DNA of 64,000 nucleotides from positions 34,706 to 98,705 of the forward strand of contig DATIKU010000016.1 of the NCBI GenBank assembly GCA_035477215.1, written 5' to 3'. Every line of letters begins with the position of its first letter. The stretch's first letter is position 1. This document shows positions 1 to 8,229 of the stretch, in pieces. Origin of the DNA: Spirochaetota bacterium. GTDB taxonomy: Bacteria; Spirochaetota; UBA4802; UBA5368. Both the position numbers and the translations under genes were made by a program. Below the pieces are notes generated by a model. That model ran no database searches. It was not told the origin of the DNA and was given only the letters and a program-made list of their open reading frames with translations.

Positions 1-284
1 TCTTGGGGCTCAATATCGCCGTTTACGAGATGGGAAACCGGTTCAACCACGAGCCCACCAGGGAACGCAAGCTTCTGCTGCACAAGCACGAGATCAAACG
101 CCTTATCGGCAAGCTCAAAGAGAAGGGACTGACGCTGGTGCCGCTCAAGATGTATTTTAAAAACGGGAAGGTAAAGGTCCTGCTTGGCCTCGCCAAAGGA
201 AAAGCCCAGTACGACAAACGTAAATCGATCCAGAAGCGCGAGGGCGATCGCGAGATCCGGCGGGCATTAAAAAATTATCGTTGA
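1..284 (+). CDS. smpB: SsrA-binding protein SmpB, C-terminal part (cut by window edge)
   Basis: The window opens inside this gene; the reading frame is open from base 3 to a TGA at 282-284, giving 93 residues. SmpB binds tmRNA and delivers it to stalled ribosomes for trans-translation. The stretch [20 protein letters not shown] is the hallmark C-terminal half of the family, followed by the [19 protein letters not shown] strand-helix segment and the basic tail that inserts into the mRNA channel. The methionine inside the visible part is not the true start, because homology runs to the window edge. No tmRNA gene is visible in the 106 bases downstream, so ssrA must lie elsewhere. Confidence 0.96.
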   Translation, partial: LGLNIAVYEMGNRFNHEPTRERKLLLHKHEIKRLIGKLKEKGLTLVPLKMYFKNGKVKVLLGLAKGKAQYDKRKSIQKREGDREIRRALKNYR

Positions 285-390
285 GCTTTGCATTGACTTT
301 GTCGCGGGAGGTGGACTAACCAAAGAAGTCACACTACATGGAAACGGAGGGCATCTTCACCATGGAAAGGAGCGCTTTCACCGTTCCCGG

Positions 391-1956
391 CTATTCCCAC
401 TCGATCGTTGAAGGCGGCTTCGAGGAGATGTCGAACACTACGCGATTTATCCCGCGCACCTCGTTGATAATCCTGCTGGAAATCTTTCGCATCACATCCT
501 CCGGAAGGTAGGCCCAGTCGGCCGTCATGGCGTCGACCGAGGTGACGCCGCGCAAGGCGATGACGTTTTCATAGGTGCGCTTGTCGCCCATTACGCCGAC
601 CGATTTGACCGGCAGAAATACCGCGAACATCTGCCAGAGCTTACGGTAAAGCCCCGCCGCGCGGATCTCATCAATCAAAATGGCGTCCGCCTCCTGGAGT
701 GTCGCCACGCGTTCCCTTGTGACCTCACCGACAATGCGGATGGCGAGTCCCGGACCGGGGAACGGATGGCGATGGACCAGTTCGTCCGCGAGCCCCAGTT
801 CCCTCCCGAGAACCCGCACCTCGTCCTTGAAAAGCTCCTTGAGGGGCTCTATGACCCTGCCCGATTTGATGAGCTTCAGCACCTCGGGTACGCGATTGTG
901 ATGACTCTTGATGGTATCGGACGGCCCCTTGGTGGAGACCGACTCGATTACGTCGGGATAGAGCGTTCCCTGGGCCAAAAAATCGAATCGCCCGATCTTC
1001 CGGGCCTCCTCCATAAATACTTTAATGAATTCCCGGCCGATGATCTGGCGCTTTTTTTCCGGGTTCTCGACCCCTTTGAGCTTCCGTAAAAATCGGTCCG
1101 AGGCGTCGACATGGATAAGATTGAGCTTCAGGTGGCGGTTGAACCGCTCGATCACCTGCTCGGCCTCGTTCTTTCTTAATACGCCGTTATTGACGAAAAC
1201 GCAGTACAGCCGTTTATCGATGGCCCGGTCAAGGAGCACTGCGGTCACCGTGGAATCCACGCCGCCGGAGAGTCCCAGAAGAACCGTTCCGTCCCCGACC
1301 TCGGCGCGGATGGCTTCGACCGAGGAGGCGATGAACGATTTCATGTTCCAGGACGGCCTGAGCGCGCAGATATCGAACAAAAAGTTCCTCAAGATTGTAT
1401 TGCCGTGAACCGTATGATACACCTCGGGATGGAACTGTACGCCGTATATCCTCTTTTCGCTGTTCTCTATCGCGGCGGTCTCCGCGTTGACCGAACTCGC
1501 GACCACCCTGAAGCCCGGCGGCGGCGCGGTGACCTTGTCCCCGTGGCTCATCCAGACGGTTTCGTTCTTTTTCAAGCCCTTGAAGAGTTTCGACTTTTCG
1601 CGTATCGTTATCACCGCGCGCCCGTACTCTTTGCGGCTGGACCCCTTTATTTTACCCTTGAAGGCGTCGACCACCACGTACAGTCCGTAACAGATTCCAA
1701 GCACCGGAACGCCCAGCCCGAAGATTTCCGCGCTTATGCGCGGGGCGTCCTTTTCGTACAGCGACGACGGCCCGCCCGAGAGGACGATCGCCGACGGCTT
1801 CTCCCTTCTTATTTCCTCGAACGATATATGGTAGGGCACGATTTCCGCGTAGACGTTTTGCTCGCGGATTCGGCGCGCGATGAGCTGCGTGTACTGGGAC
1901 CCGAAATCCAGCACCATCACCTTTTCCGTGGGAACCCCCTGAGAATAATCAACCAC
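391..1956 (-). CDS. guaA: GMP synthase (glutamine-hydrolysing)
   Basis: Converts XMP, ATP and glutamine to GMP in purine synthesis. Residues 12-195 form the class I glutaminase domain with Cys89 (LGICYG), His176 and Glu178 (GVQFHPEV). Residues about 205-400 carry the ATP pyrophosphatase with the P-loop LSGGVDS at 229-235, and the C-terminal dimerisation domain ends with FDISSKPPSTIEWE. Length of 521 residues is normal. The start is GTG at 1954-1956; it overlaps the TAG stop of purE by one base, so the two are translationally coupled. Odd point: the Gln normally four residues after the nucleophile region (GxCYGMQ) is Tyr here (GICYGLY), and the following helix is unusual. Confidence 0.96.
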   Translation of the reverse strand: MVDYSQGVPTEKVMVLDFGSQYTQLIARRIREQNVYAEIVPYHISFEEIRREKPSAIVLSGGPSSLYEKDAPRISAEIFGLGVPVLGICYGLYVVVDAFKGKIKGSSRKEYGRAVITIREKSKLFKGLKKNETVWMSHGDKVTAPPPGFRVVASSVNAETAAIENSEKRIYGVQFHPEVYHTVHGNTILRNFLFDICALRPSWNMKSFIASSVEAIRAEVGDGTVLLGLSGGVDSTVTAVLLDRAIDKRLYCVFVNNGVLRKNEAEQVIERFNRHLKLNLIHVDASDRFLRKLKGVENPEKKRQIIGREFIKVFMEEARKIGRFDFLAQGTLYPDVIESVSTKGPSDTIKSHHNRVPEVLKLIKSGRVIEPLKELFKDEVRVLGRELGLADELVHRHPFPGPGLAIRIVGEVTRERVATLQEADAILIDEIRAAGLYRKLWQMFAVFLPVKSVGVMGDKRTYENVIALRGVTSVDAMTADWAYLPEDVMRKISSRIINEVRGINRVVFDISSKPPSTIEWE

Positions 1957-2483
1957 TACTTTGTCTCTAAGCCCTTTATATATTCCCTGTACCCTATCTT
2001 CTGCAGTTTCTCGCTTTTCTCGATGATCCCTTCCGCCATTTTTTTCCGGTAGGAATCCAGTTTCGTCTCCAGCGACGAGTCGGTTGTCGCGAGCAACGCT
2101 ATCGCGAATAGGGCCGCGTTAGCCCCGCCCGACCTGCCGGCGGGCATGGTGGCCACGGGGATACCCGCGGGCATCTGTAAAATGGATAATATCGAATCAA
2201 GCCCGCCCCCGATGGCGGTCTCGATGGGAACCCCGATTACGGGAAGTGTGGTAACCGCGGCAACCACCCCGGGGAGATGCGCGGCGCCGCCCGCGACGGC
2301 GATAACGGCCTTAACCCCGCGGGCACGCAGCGTCGCGGCCCACTCCCTGGTTTTCTCCGGAGTGCGATGCGCGGAGGAAATGACCACCTCAAACGAAACG
2401 CCGAATTCTTCAAGCAGATCGAAGCAACTCCTCACTTTGGGGAGATCGAAATCGCTTCCCAGAACCACTGATATCAGCGGCAT
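1956..2483 (-). CDS. purE: N5-carboxyaminoimidazole ribonucleotide mutase, PurE class I
   Basis: Moves the carboxylate of N5-CAIR to C4 giving CAIR in de novo purine synthesis. 175 residues, the usual length. Visible motifs: VVLGSD near the N-terminus, SAHRTP around 38-43, AGGAAHLPGVVAA, PVIGVPI, LQMPAGIPVATM and NAALFAIALLA, all part of the octameric PurE active site. It is the first gene of a two-gene minus-strand operon with guaA, sharing one base at the junction. A separate stand-alone AICAR transformylase lies at 36.6-37.9 kb, so purine genes are scattered here. No purK is next to it. Confidence 0.96.
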   Translation of the reverse strand: MPLISVVLGSDFDLPKVRSCFDLLEEFGVSFEVVISSAHRTPEKTREWAATLRARGVKAVIAVAGGAAHLPGVVAAVTTLPVIGVPIETAIGGGLDSILSILQMPAGIPVATMPAGRSGGANAALFAIALLATTDSSLETKLDSYRKKMAEGIIEKSEKLQKIGYREYIKGLETK

Positions 2484-2791
2484 GTAAACCTCTTCTCTTC
2501 AATGGTGGACAAACCAGCGTTGGTACACACTGACATGGCGTACTTCATTTTGTAAAGAATTTTATGCCCGACGGCACGTGAACGGTATTATTCTTGACGC
2601 TATCGGTCCGGTGTCCTCTTTTATTAAAGGGTCGGACCCCATTAAGTTGGTCGCCCCATATATATTCGTTATACCGCCCCACTGGTCTTTGCGGTGAACG
2701 GAAATCGGGCGTGTGTAAAACCGGGATGAGCAAGGCACGCATCACGCCGGAGAGTGCCTGCTCCGACAATCGCCGAGCGGATGAATACACG
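2484..2791. other. 308-base divergent intergenic region
   Basis: Lies between the divergent purE-guaA and TPR-protein operons. It holds a candidate forward promoter (2647-2675) but no ORF with a convincing ribosome-binding site. I looked for a purine-riboswitch core upstream of purE and saw none. Confidence 0.6.
2647..2675 (+). promoter_or_regulatory. Candidate sigma70 promoter for the TPR-protein operon
   Basis: TTGGTC at 2647-2652 and TATACC at 2670-2675, separated by 17 bases that include an AT-rich tract. It lies 117 bases upstream of the chosen start. Confidence 0.35.
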
Positions 2792-4159
2792 ATGACAACT
2801 ATTAAAATACTCGCTGCTGTCTTCACGCTCTGCCTGGCCCTCATCGCAGTCTTCGTCGCCCGCAAGACCCATCTGCCCGGCCGAATCAAGAAGGCGGAAG
2901 AGTTCCTCGACAACGATGATATCCAGAAGGCCGGCGAAATAGTCAAAACAATACTCAACAGGAAGCCGGATTATGCCCCCGCCCGTTATCTGCGCGCGCT
3001 GATTTTAATAAAGCAAAAACAATATCTCCTCGCGATATCCGAACTGAACGGCGTACTGGGAATTACCGGATTTGCCGATTTCGTGAGCGAGGTCGATGTG
3101 CATTACCATCTCGCCGACCTATATTACCACACCCAGCAGTGGCAGAAGGAGGTCGAGGAATACAGGGCCATATTGAAATTCAACCCCGACGACATCCGGG
3201 CGAACCACCGGATAGGGCACGTGCTTTACCGCCAGAAAAACTACGGCAACGCCCGCGAGCACCTGCTCAAGGCCTACACCCAGGACCCGTCCCTCGGTGA
3301 CTGCCTGCTCCCCCTGGGCGTCTCGTGCTTCCACTCGGCCGACCACACGAACGCCGAGCAATACCTTTTAAAGTCCCTCGAAACGGCTTCGGACCCCTCG
3401 GAGGCCCAATACCATCTGGGGGCCATATACAAATCGAGAAAGGATTACGAGACCGCCATGAGAATGTATAATGCCGTCTGCAAGGACCGGCGCTTCCTGG
3501 TCGGCAGCATGCGCGCACTCGGGGAGATCTACGCCGAGCAGGAGATGTACGACGAAGCGATCGAGAGGCTCGAGGAGGGGCTGGGCGGCCTTTCCGGGAA
3601 AGACGAGGAGTCCTTCTCTTACCGTTACCTTCTGGCCGAGTGTTACGAACGGGCCAACAAGATCACCGAGGCGGTATACCACTGGCAGAAGATTTCAGAA
3701 ACAAACTCGTCGTATCGCAACACCAAAACGAAACTCGAGGACTACCGCGGCATACTTGACAACGATACCCAGAGGGTGCTTTTCACCGCCTCGCTCGAGG
3801 AACTGCAGCCGCTCATCACCGAGGTCATCGCCAGGCTCAACTACAATATAATCTCAAAAAACCAGGTCAATGTTAACGAGTATTTTTACAAGGCCTTCAA
3901 CATCAAGCGCATCAACGAGCCCCCGCTGGCCATTTATTTCAACAGGACCACAAGGGATATCACCGAATCCCAGATCAACGATTTCTATCATCGAATGAAC
4001 GCCGAGAACTGCAAGAGCGGCATCTATCTGACCACGGCGAAATTCAGCATACGCGCGAAGAACGCCGCCGCGTCCATGATGGTCGAGCTCATGGATTCCA
4101 CGTTCCTCAACAAAGCGGTGGAGCGGGTGATGACGAAACGCTCCAAACCGGGAGGTTGA
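2792..4159 (+). CDS. Membrane-anchored tetratricopeptide-repeat protein
   Basis: 455 residues from ATG at 2792. An N-terminal hydrophobic segment (residues about 4-22, IKILAAVFTLCLALIAVFVA) anchors the protein, and the rest is a run of roughly eight TPR-like helical pairs (for example PDYAPARYLRALILIKQKQ, then blocks with A/Y/G at TPR positions such as RANHRIGHVLYRQKNYGNA). A non-TPR C-terminal domain follows from about residue 320. The frame is open further upstream, but that part lacks a protein-like composition and the membrane segment marks the natural start. TPR arrays mediate protein-protein contacts; the partner is unknown. The lipoprotein gene downstream starts six bases after this stop, so they are co-transcribed and may work together at the envelope. 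Confidence 0.8.
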   Translation: MTTIKILAAVFTLCLALIAVFVARKTHLPGRIKKAEEFLDNDDIQKAGEIVKTILNRKPDYAPARYLRALILIKQKQYLLAISELNGVLGITGFADFVSEVDVHYHLADLYYHTQQWQKEVEEYRAILKFNPDDIRANHRIGHVLYRQKNYGNAREHLLKAYTQDPSLGDCLLPLGVSCFHSADHTNAEQYLLKSLETASDPSEAQYHLGAIYKSRKDYETAMRMYNAVCKDRRFLVGSMRALGEIYAEQEMYDEAIERLEEGLGGLSGKDEESFSYRYLLAECYERANKITEAVYHWQKISETNSSYRNTKTKLEDYRGILDNDTQRVLFTASLEELQPLITEVIARLNYNIISKNQVNVNEYFYKAFNIKRINEPPLAIYFNRTTRDITESQINDFYHRMNAENCKSGIYLTTAKFSIRAKNAAASMMVELMDSTFLNKAVERVMTKRSKPGG

Positions 4160-4164
4160 TACCC

Positions 4165-5202
4165 GTGAAAAGGCCGGCACTCCACTTGCTGATCGCATCC
4201 ATTCTCTTCGGCATGGTCGCGGTTTCCTGCTCCGACGGCGGGGAACAATCGCTCAGGAGGGCCGTAGCGTTATACCAAAAAGGCCCGTCGTCGTCCGCGA
4301 TCGTCGGCATCGGCAATGCGGTACTCGCGATGTCGGAGGCCGGGTCGTTCAAACGTCCTTTCCCTGCCGAGTCGGGTGACGCCCTGATCCTTCGCGACAA
4401 AAGCAGTATCTCGATCGTTTTTCCTTTTAACCGAACGATAGACGGCGGGGAGGATACCGTCATACTCATGGCTTCCCTTCCGGATCGTACGGTAGCGGCG
4501 GCGCATGAGGATGGGCTGGTGCTGTATACCGGGCGAAACGGCAAGAGGACTGTTCATTCTCCGAAAAACCCCGCCCGGGCCGCCGGCAGGCTCGATGGCG
4601 ACGCCATATTGTTTCTGACCGGCAACGGATTGTTTCGCTATTCGCACTCGAAAGACCTCGCCACGCCCTTTCTGGCGGGGGAAAAGTTTCCGCCGCCGTT
4701 CCAGGGAGGATTCTACCGCGCTTCGCTCGTGCCACACCGGGAGCTCGTTCTCATTATCACCGGGATCGCCGGCCGCTATAATATGAGCCTTGTCTCCACG
4801 ACCGTTCCCTCCGTTATCTTCAAGAATCGGCAGGTCGCCTCGCCGAGGCTCGCCTTTTGGGAAAGCTGCATTATTTATGTAACCGGCGCACCCGGAGCAT
4901 GGACGGTGGCTGAGACCTCCCTCGATGGAAGATCGACGCGCACCCTCCTGAGGCTGTCACGCCTCTCCGACATCGCCCTGTTCCCGGGGGGCGTACTGTA
5001 CAAGGAAGACGAGACCCTCCAAGCACTTCCCCGCGGTACGAACACGCCGCGCTCGCTTCCTTTCGGCTGGAGGCTTGCCGGACAGGCGGGCCCCGCGGCG
5101 CTGGTCGAACATGACGGAAGTCTTTACGCGCTGGATGCGGCAAAGCTTTTCACCGCCCTGCGGCTTATTGAACACCAATCCCCGGAGGTGTTAAAACACT
5201 GA
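4165..5202 (+). CDS. Putative lipoprotein, possible beta-propeller
   Basis: 345 residues from GTG at 4165, chosen because GGAGG at 4151-4155 lies nine bases upstream and the protein then begins MKRPALHLL, a proper type II signal peptide ending in AVSC. A TTG nine bases earlier is possible but overlaps poorly with the Shine-Dalgarno site. The mature part contains repeated short hydrophobic strands broken by DG/GNG turns (AAAHEDGLVLYTGRNGK, DAILFLTGNGLFRY), which suggests a beta-rich, propeller-like fold. I do not recognise a family. It sits between the TPR protein and a metallopeptidase with almost no spacing, so an envelope role is likely. Confidence 0.7.
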   Translation: MKRPALHLLIASILFGMVAVSCSDGGEQSLRRAVALYQKGPSSSAIVGIGNAVLAMSEAGSFKRPFPAESGDALILRDKSSISIVFPFNRTIDGGEDTVILMASLPDRTVAAAHEDGLVLYTGRNGKRTVHSPKNPARAAGRLDGDAILFLTGNGLFRYSHSKDLATPFLAGEKFPPPFQGGFYRASLVPHRELVLIITGIAGRYNMSLVSTTVPSVIFKNRQVASPRLAFWESCIIYVTGAPGAWTVAETSLDGRSTRTLLRLSRLSDIALFPGGVLYKEDETLQALPRGTNTPRSLPFGWRLAGQAGPAALVEHDGSLYALDAAKLFTALRLIEHQSPEVLKH

Positions 5203-5987
5203 TACGCACCGCTGCGCTTCTCTTGCTGGTATCGCTTTTCCCGGTCGCCTCCATAGCGGCCGAAAAGGTCGATTTCTCGAAACAACTCATACACTTTGAA
5301 AAACGCTACGGCCTGAGCGTGCGGTATGAAATCGGCGAGGGCTTCTTCCCCCCGGAGTGGCTGGAAGCTCCCATATCGGCCCAGGCCACGGCCATCCCTG
5401 AAAACGAGATAAAGCGCACGTTATCCCTGGCAACAGGGGCCCTGCGCATCTATCCCGACACCGTCGTAAAAAAACACCTGAGAGCGATCCATCTCGCCGG
5501 CGGTTTTACATTCTATGGCCTCAATTTCGGGGCCACAAGCGCCGACGATTGCATATACCTGTGTAACGCCGGCACCGCGGACGGATATACCGACCGGTAT
5601 ATACTGCGCGCCTTTCATCATGAGTTCGCCCATATTCTGTACGCGAAGCACGTGTTTCCTTTGGATGAATGGAGCGCATGCAATCCTCCTGGATTTGCCT
5701 ATTTGGGCGGCAACGACGGCGGTGTCGAGGCGATCAGGAAAGGCGCGGATTCCCTCGTCGGAGACGAACGACTCTACGGGATGGGATTCCTCGCCGAGTA
5801 CGCGATGTCCTCGCCCGAGGAAGATTTGTGCGTTTATTCCGAAATGATCCTCGGCGCGGGCGAAGAGTTTGCCGGGATTATGAACAGGCACAACGCGGTT
5901 AAAAGAAAATACGCGATATGGCGCAAGTATTATCTTTCGATCGATCCCGCTTTTATGCGCACGGTTAACCCTAAAAAACCACGATGA
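5199..5987 (+). CDS. Secreted putative zinc metallopeptidase (HEFAH motif), probable CTG start
   Basis: The HExxH-type motif FHHEFAHILYAKH is typical of gluzincin-like metallopeptidases with a zinc bound by the two His; the downstream third ligand is not certain. A signal peptide (RTAALLLLVSLFPVASIAA) is only complete if translation begins at CTG 5199-5201, which overlaps the TGA stop of the preceding lipoprotein and lies ten bases after GGAGG at 5184-5188. A TTG at 5223 is the next standard start but would cut the signal peptide in half and has no Shine-Dalgarno site. With CTG the product is 262 residues. Third gene of the TPR-lipoprotein operon. Substrate unknown. Confidence 0.75.
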   Translation: MIRTAALLLLVSLFPVASIAAEKVDFSKQLIHFEKRYGLSVRYEIGEGFFPPEWLEAPISAQATAIPENEIKRTLSLATGALRIYPDTVVKKHLRAIHLAGGFTFYGLNFGATSADDCIYLCNAGTADGYTDRYILRAFHHEFAHILYAKHVFPLDEWSACNPPGFAYLGGNDGGVEAIRKGADSLVGDERLYGMGFLAEYAMSSPEEDLCVYSEMILGAGEEFAGIMNRHNAVKRKYAIWRKYYLSIDPAFMRTVNPKKPR

Positions 5988-6690
5988 TATCGCGGTATAA
6001 CCCCTCGAATTCGCGAACATCCCCGCGGCGTACGGTATGCTCATCGATTATTCGCCGAACATCTTCGATTTTATCATCTGCAAGCCCGAGGTGCCGGCAA
6101 AAGTAGGCGGCCTCGTCGTCGAGATTTCCGAATGAAGTTATGCGGCGCTGTTCAACCGGCCTCGCATTGTATTCCACTCCGAGTACGCATAACATACGCT
6201 CTATTTTTTCAAATAAGTCCACGGGATTGCGCGTCTTTCCGGTTTTTTCCCGCAATATTCCTGAGAGGTTTCGCGATCCCTCATCGCTGCGCACCAGCAG
6301 TATGCGCCGGTCGGCATATAGGAGCATTTTCTCGATCGCGGCGCCGGGATCGGGCATGGGGTAGATTGAATGCAGGCAGATAAGCGCGTCACCTCTTTCA
6401 CCCGACCAGTCTTCCCAGGTCGATTGGTGGATTCGGACGCGCGATGCCGTTTCATCATCAAGCTTGCTTGTGAGGATATCGAGCATATGCAGTGAAGGCT
6501 CTATCGCCTCCATATAACGCCCCCGCGCAGCCAGCGGGATCGTAAAGAAACCGGTCCCTGCCCCTACATCAATTACGCGCCGCGCATTGCCAAGTTCGCG
6601 TTCGACGTGATCAAGCAGGATGCCGGGATATCCCTCGGCGCCCAGCCTCCGGTCGTATTCGGCGGCGAATATCTTATCGTAAAATTTCAT
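5971..6690 (-). CDS. Class I SAM-dependent methyltransferase
   Basis: 239 residues. The SAM-binding motif I RVIDVGAGTGFFTIPLA sits near residues 37-54, followed by the acidic end of beta2 (MEAIEPS) and a motif IV-like segment (GDALICLHSIYP). The general fold is clear, but the substrate (small molecule, lipid or protein) cannot be read from the sequence. Its 3' end overlaps the 3' end of the convergent metallopeptidase by 17 bases. The terminator at 6783-6821 isolates it from the small lipoprotein gene upstream. Confidence 0.82.
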   Translation of the reverse strand: MKFYDKIFAAEYDRRLGAEGYPGILLDHVERELGNARRVIDVGAGTGFFTIPLAARGRYMEAIEPSLHMLDILTSKLDDETASRVRIHQSTWEDWSGERGDALICLHSIYPMPDPGAAIEKMLLYADRRILLVRSDEGSRNLSGILREKTGKTRNPVDLFEKIERMLCVLGVEYNARPVEQRRITSFGNLDDEAAYFCRHLGLADDKIEDVRRIIDEHTVRRGDVREFEGLYRDIIVVF

Positions 6691-6782
6691 TCAGTTCTTC
6701 CGCGCCTCCATGCAAAGACGTTTCCATTGGCGGGATCACCCACGAGACCGCGGGAAACATCGTACCACAATATTAAAATAAT

Positions 6783-6821
6783 AAAAAAAGGGACACCCGC
6801 ATCAGCGGATACCCCTTTTTT
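6783..6821 (-). terminator. Rho-independent terminator below the 54-residue lipoprotein gene
   Basis: Imperfect stem running from an A-tract plus GGG through CCGC, a short ATCA loop, GCGG and CCCC, then TTTTTT. A/T tracts on both sides make it work in either direction; the minus-strand lipoprotein gene ends 23 bases before it. Confidence 0.75.
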
Positions 6822-6843
6822 CAGCGTGAGGAAAGGAAGAAAT

Positions 6844-7008
6844 TTACTTCTTCAGCACGTCCGCGCCCTTCTCGGCATCAACGGCATCCGCCTTCTTTTC
6901 CTCGCTTATTGCCGCGGCCGGATCAACAGCCTCTTCCTTCTTCGCGCAGCTGGTGAAAACCAGTCCAAGCGCCAAAACAAGAACTATAAGACTTGCAAAC
7001 TTCTTCAT
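6844..7008 (-). CDS. Small lipoprotein (54 residues)
   Basis: Starts at ATG 7006-7008 with AAGGAG six bases upstream. The sequence is a lipoprotein signal peptide (MKKFASLIVLVLALGLVFTSC) followed by only about 34 residues, almost all Lys, Glu, Asp, Ala and Val, such as EEKKADAVDAEK. This resembles small charged lipoproteins that decorate the envelope, but no family is recognised. The signal peptide resembles that of the next gene upstream (both begin MKKF-SLIV), which suggests the two arose by duplication or have related functions. Each of the two genes has its own terminator, so each is probably an independent, possibly abundant, transcript. Confidence 0.75.
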   Translation of the reverse strand: MKKFASLIVLVLALGLVFTSCAKKEEAVDPAAAISEEKKADAVDAEKGADVLKK

Positions 7009-7070
7009 GTGAATCTCCTTATTTTTATTGTTTTATAAGACCTTCGTTAAAGCTACTGCACAACCGAAAA

Positions 7071-7116
7071 ATAGTGCGGTTTTTTCCCCCCGCCTGCGCG
7101 GGGGGAAAGCCACTAT
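7071..7116 (-). terminator. Long hairpin terminator below the Lys/Ala/Asp-rich gene
   Basis: An 11-bp perfect stem of TTTCCCCCCGC and GCGGGGGGAAA (7083-7093 and 7098-7108) sits inside an outer ATAGTG/CACTAT pairing. Read on the minus strand it is followed by TTTTT, as expected for termination of the gene ending at 7173. Confidence 0.75.
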
Positions 7117-7172
7117 CTTCAAGGCCTGCAGCGGGTCTAATAACTGCAAATTAATCGCAATAATTATTTATC

Positions 7173-7475
7173 TTACTTGGTCGTCTTCTCGTCTTTCTTC
7201 GCGGCCTTGTCGTCCGCCTTCACGGCCTTGTCGTCCTTCTTCGCATCAGCCTTCTTCTCGTCGGCTTTCTTCGGCGCGGCTTCAGGCTTCGGGGCTGCTT
7301 TCTTCTCGTCTTTCTTCGCGGCCTTGTCGTCAGCCTTCACGGCCTTGTCGTCAGCCTTTTTCTCCTCTACTTTCACCGCTTTACCGGCGGCGTCTTTCTT
7401 CGGAGCATCGGCCGCAAACGCCGTGGTCGATACGACGAAAACAAAAGCAACTATAAGGCTAAGAAACTTTTTCAT
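7173..7475 (-). CDS. Secreted low-complexity Lys/Ala/Asp/Glu-rich protein
   Basis: 100 residues from ATG 7473-7475, which has AAGGAG upstream and opens with a Sec signal peptide (MKKFLSLIVAFVFVVSTTAFAAD). The mature part is a charged repeat built from units such as KADDKAVKADDKAAKKDEKK, present twice with a Pro-rich APKPEAAPKK hinge between. At the DNA level this is a 50-bp direct repeat (7186-7235 and 7303-7352, one mismatch). The composition suggests an unfolded or coiled alanine/lysine-rich periplasmic or surface protein. The frame is open upstream for 32 more codons, but without signal-peptide logic or a Shine-Dalgarno site. Confidence 0.75.
   Translation of the reverse strand: MKKFLSLIVAFVFVVSTTAFAADAPKKDAAGKAVKVEEKKADDKAVKADDKAAKKDEKKAAPKPEAAPKKADEKKADAKKDDKAVKADDKAAKKDEKTTK
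7186..7352. repeat. 50-bp direct repeat inside the Lys/Ala/Asp-rich gene
   Basis: Copies at 7186-7235 and 7303-7352 differ at one base. They code for the two KADDKAVKADDKAAKKDEK-type blocks in the same frame, so copy change would lengthen or shorten the protein without breaking it. Confidence 0.85.
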
Positions 7476-7575
7476 ATACGACTCCTTTTTTTGATTGTTA
7501 AAATCATAGAACCTGCGGTTCCATACATAGTACAACAATCGAGACTGAACTTTCGGACATAATTTCCCCAAAAAT

Positions 7576-8085
7576 ATGCTGACTGAAGCACGGCTGCGCG
7601 AGGTTTACGCACTATACAAAAAGGAATTATTCGTCTATATCTACAGGTTTACCCATTCATTCGAAGTCTCCGAGGACATTCTGCACGACTGTTTCGAAAA
7701 TCTGATCAAATACTCCCTTAAATACGACCTGGTCGATGTCAATATCCGGTCATTTCTTTACCGAACCGCCCATAATCTCGTTATAAACCAGGTCAAGAGA
7801 GACCGAAGAATAACACAGGTACCGCTGGAGGAAAACAGCAGTGTGAGCGGCAAAGACTATCTGGAACGGGCGAGCGAGTTCGACGAGTTGAACCGGGAGA
7901 TATATCATCATATTCAATCCGCGGACGCGGTCGCCAGATCGATCTTTATTATGAGCAAGGAATCCGGCATGAGCATCGCCCTTATCGCCTCGAGCCTGGG
8001 GATATCGGAGAGAACGGCAAGGAGAAAACTCGCCGGCATTATAGAAGAGCTCGGAGATCACCTGAAAAAAAGACGTTTTTTATGA
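7576..8085 (+). CDS. ECF-type RNA polymerase sigma factor
   Basis: 169 residues. Region 2 is seen as YKKELFVYIYRFTHSFEVSEDILHDCFE with the -10 recognition helix, then SFLYRTAHNLVINQVKRDRR, typical of sigma70 region 2.4 in extracytoplasmic-function factors. Region 4 near the C-terminus has a helix-turn-helix (ALIASSLGISERTARRKLAGI). The gene downstream codes for a one-membrane-span protein with a zinc-finger-like N-terminus and a FecR domain, the expected cognate regulator. The target genes cannot be seen; the lipoproteins upstream and the FecR gene itself are reasonable candidates. Confidence 0.88.
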   Translation: MLTEARLREVYALYKKELFVYIYRFTHSFEVSEDILHDCFENLIKYSLKYDLVDVNIRSFLYRTAHNLVINQVKRDRRITQVPLEENSSVSGKDYLERASEFDELNREIYHHIQSADAVARSIFIMSKESGMSIALIASSLGISERTARRKLAGIIEELGDHLKKRRFL

Positions 8086-8229
8086 AATTATTTTATAAAA
8101 CATGGCGGTTTTCCTCTTTACAATTGTTTTATTCATTAGAGGCGTTAAAAAGGATAAAGAAAGTAGTTTTTACAGCCGGCAGGCTACGCGGCATCCCGTG
8201 AGTAGAGGAAGTCAGGCCGACAGGAATTT

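Noticed and set aside
285..390. tmRNA beside smpB
   Set aside because: The 106 bases are too short and contain no tRNA-like ends.
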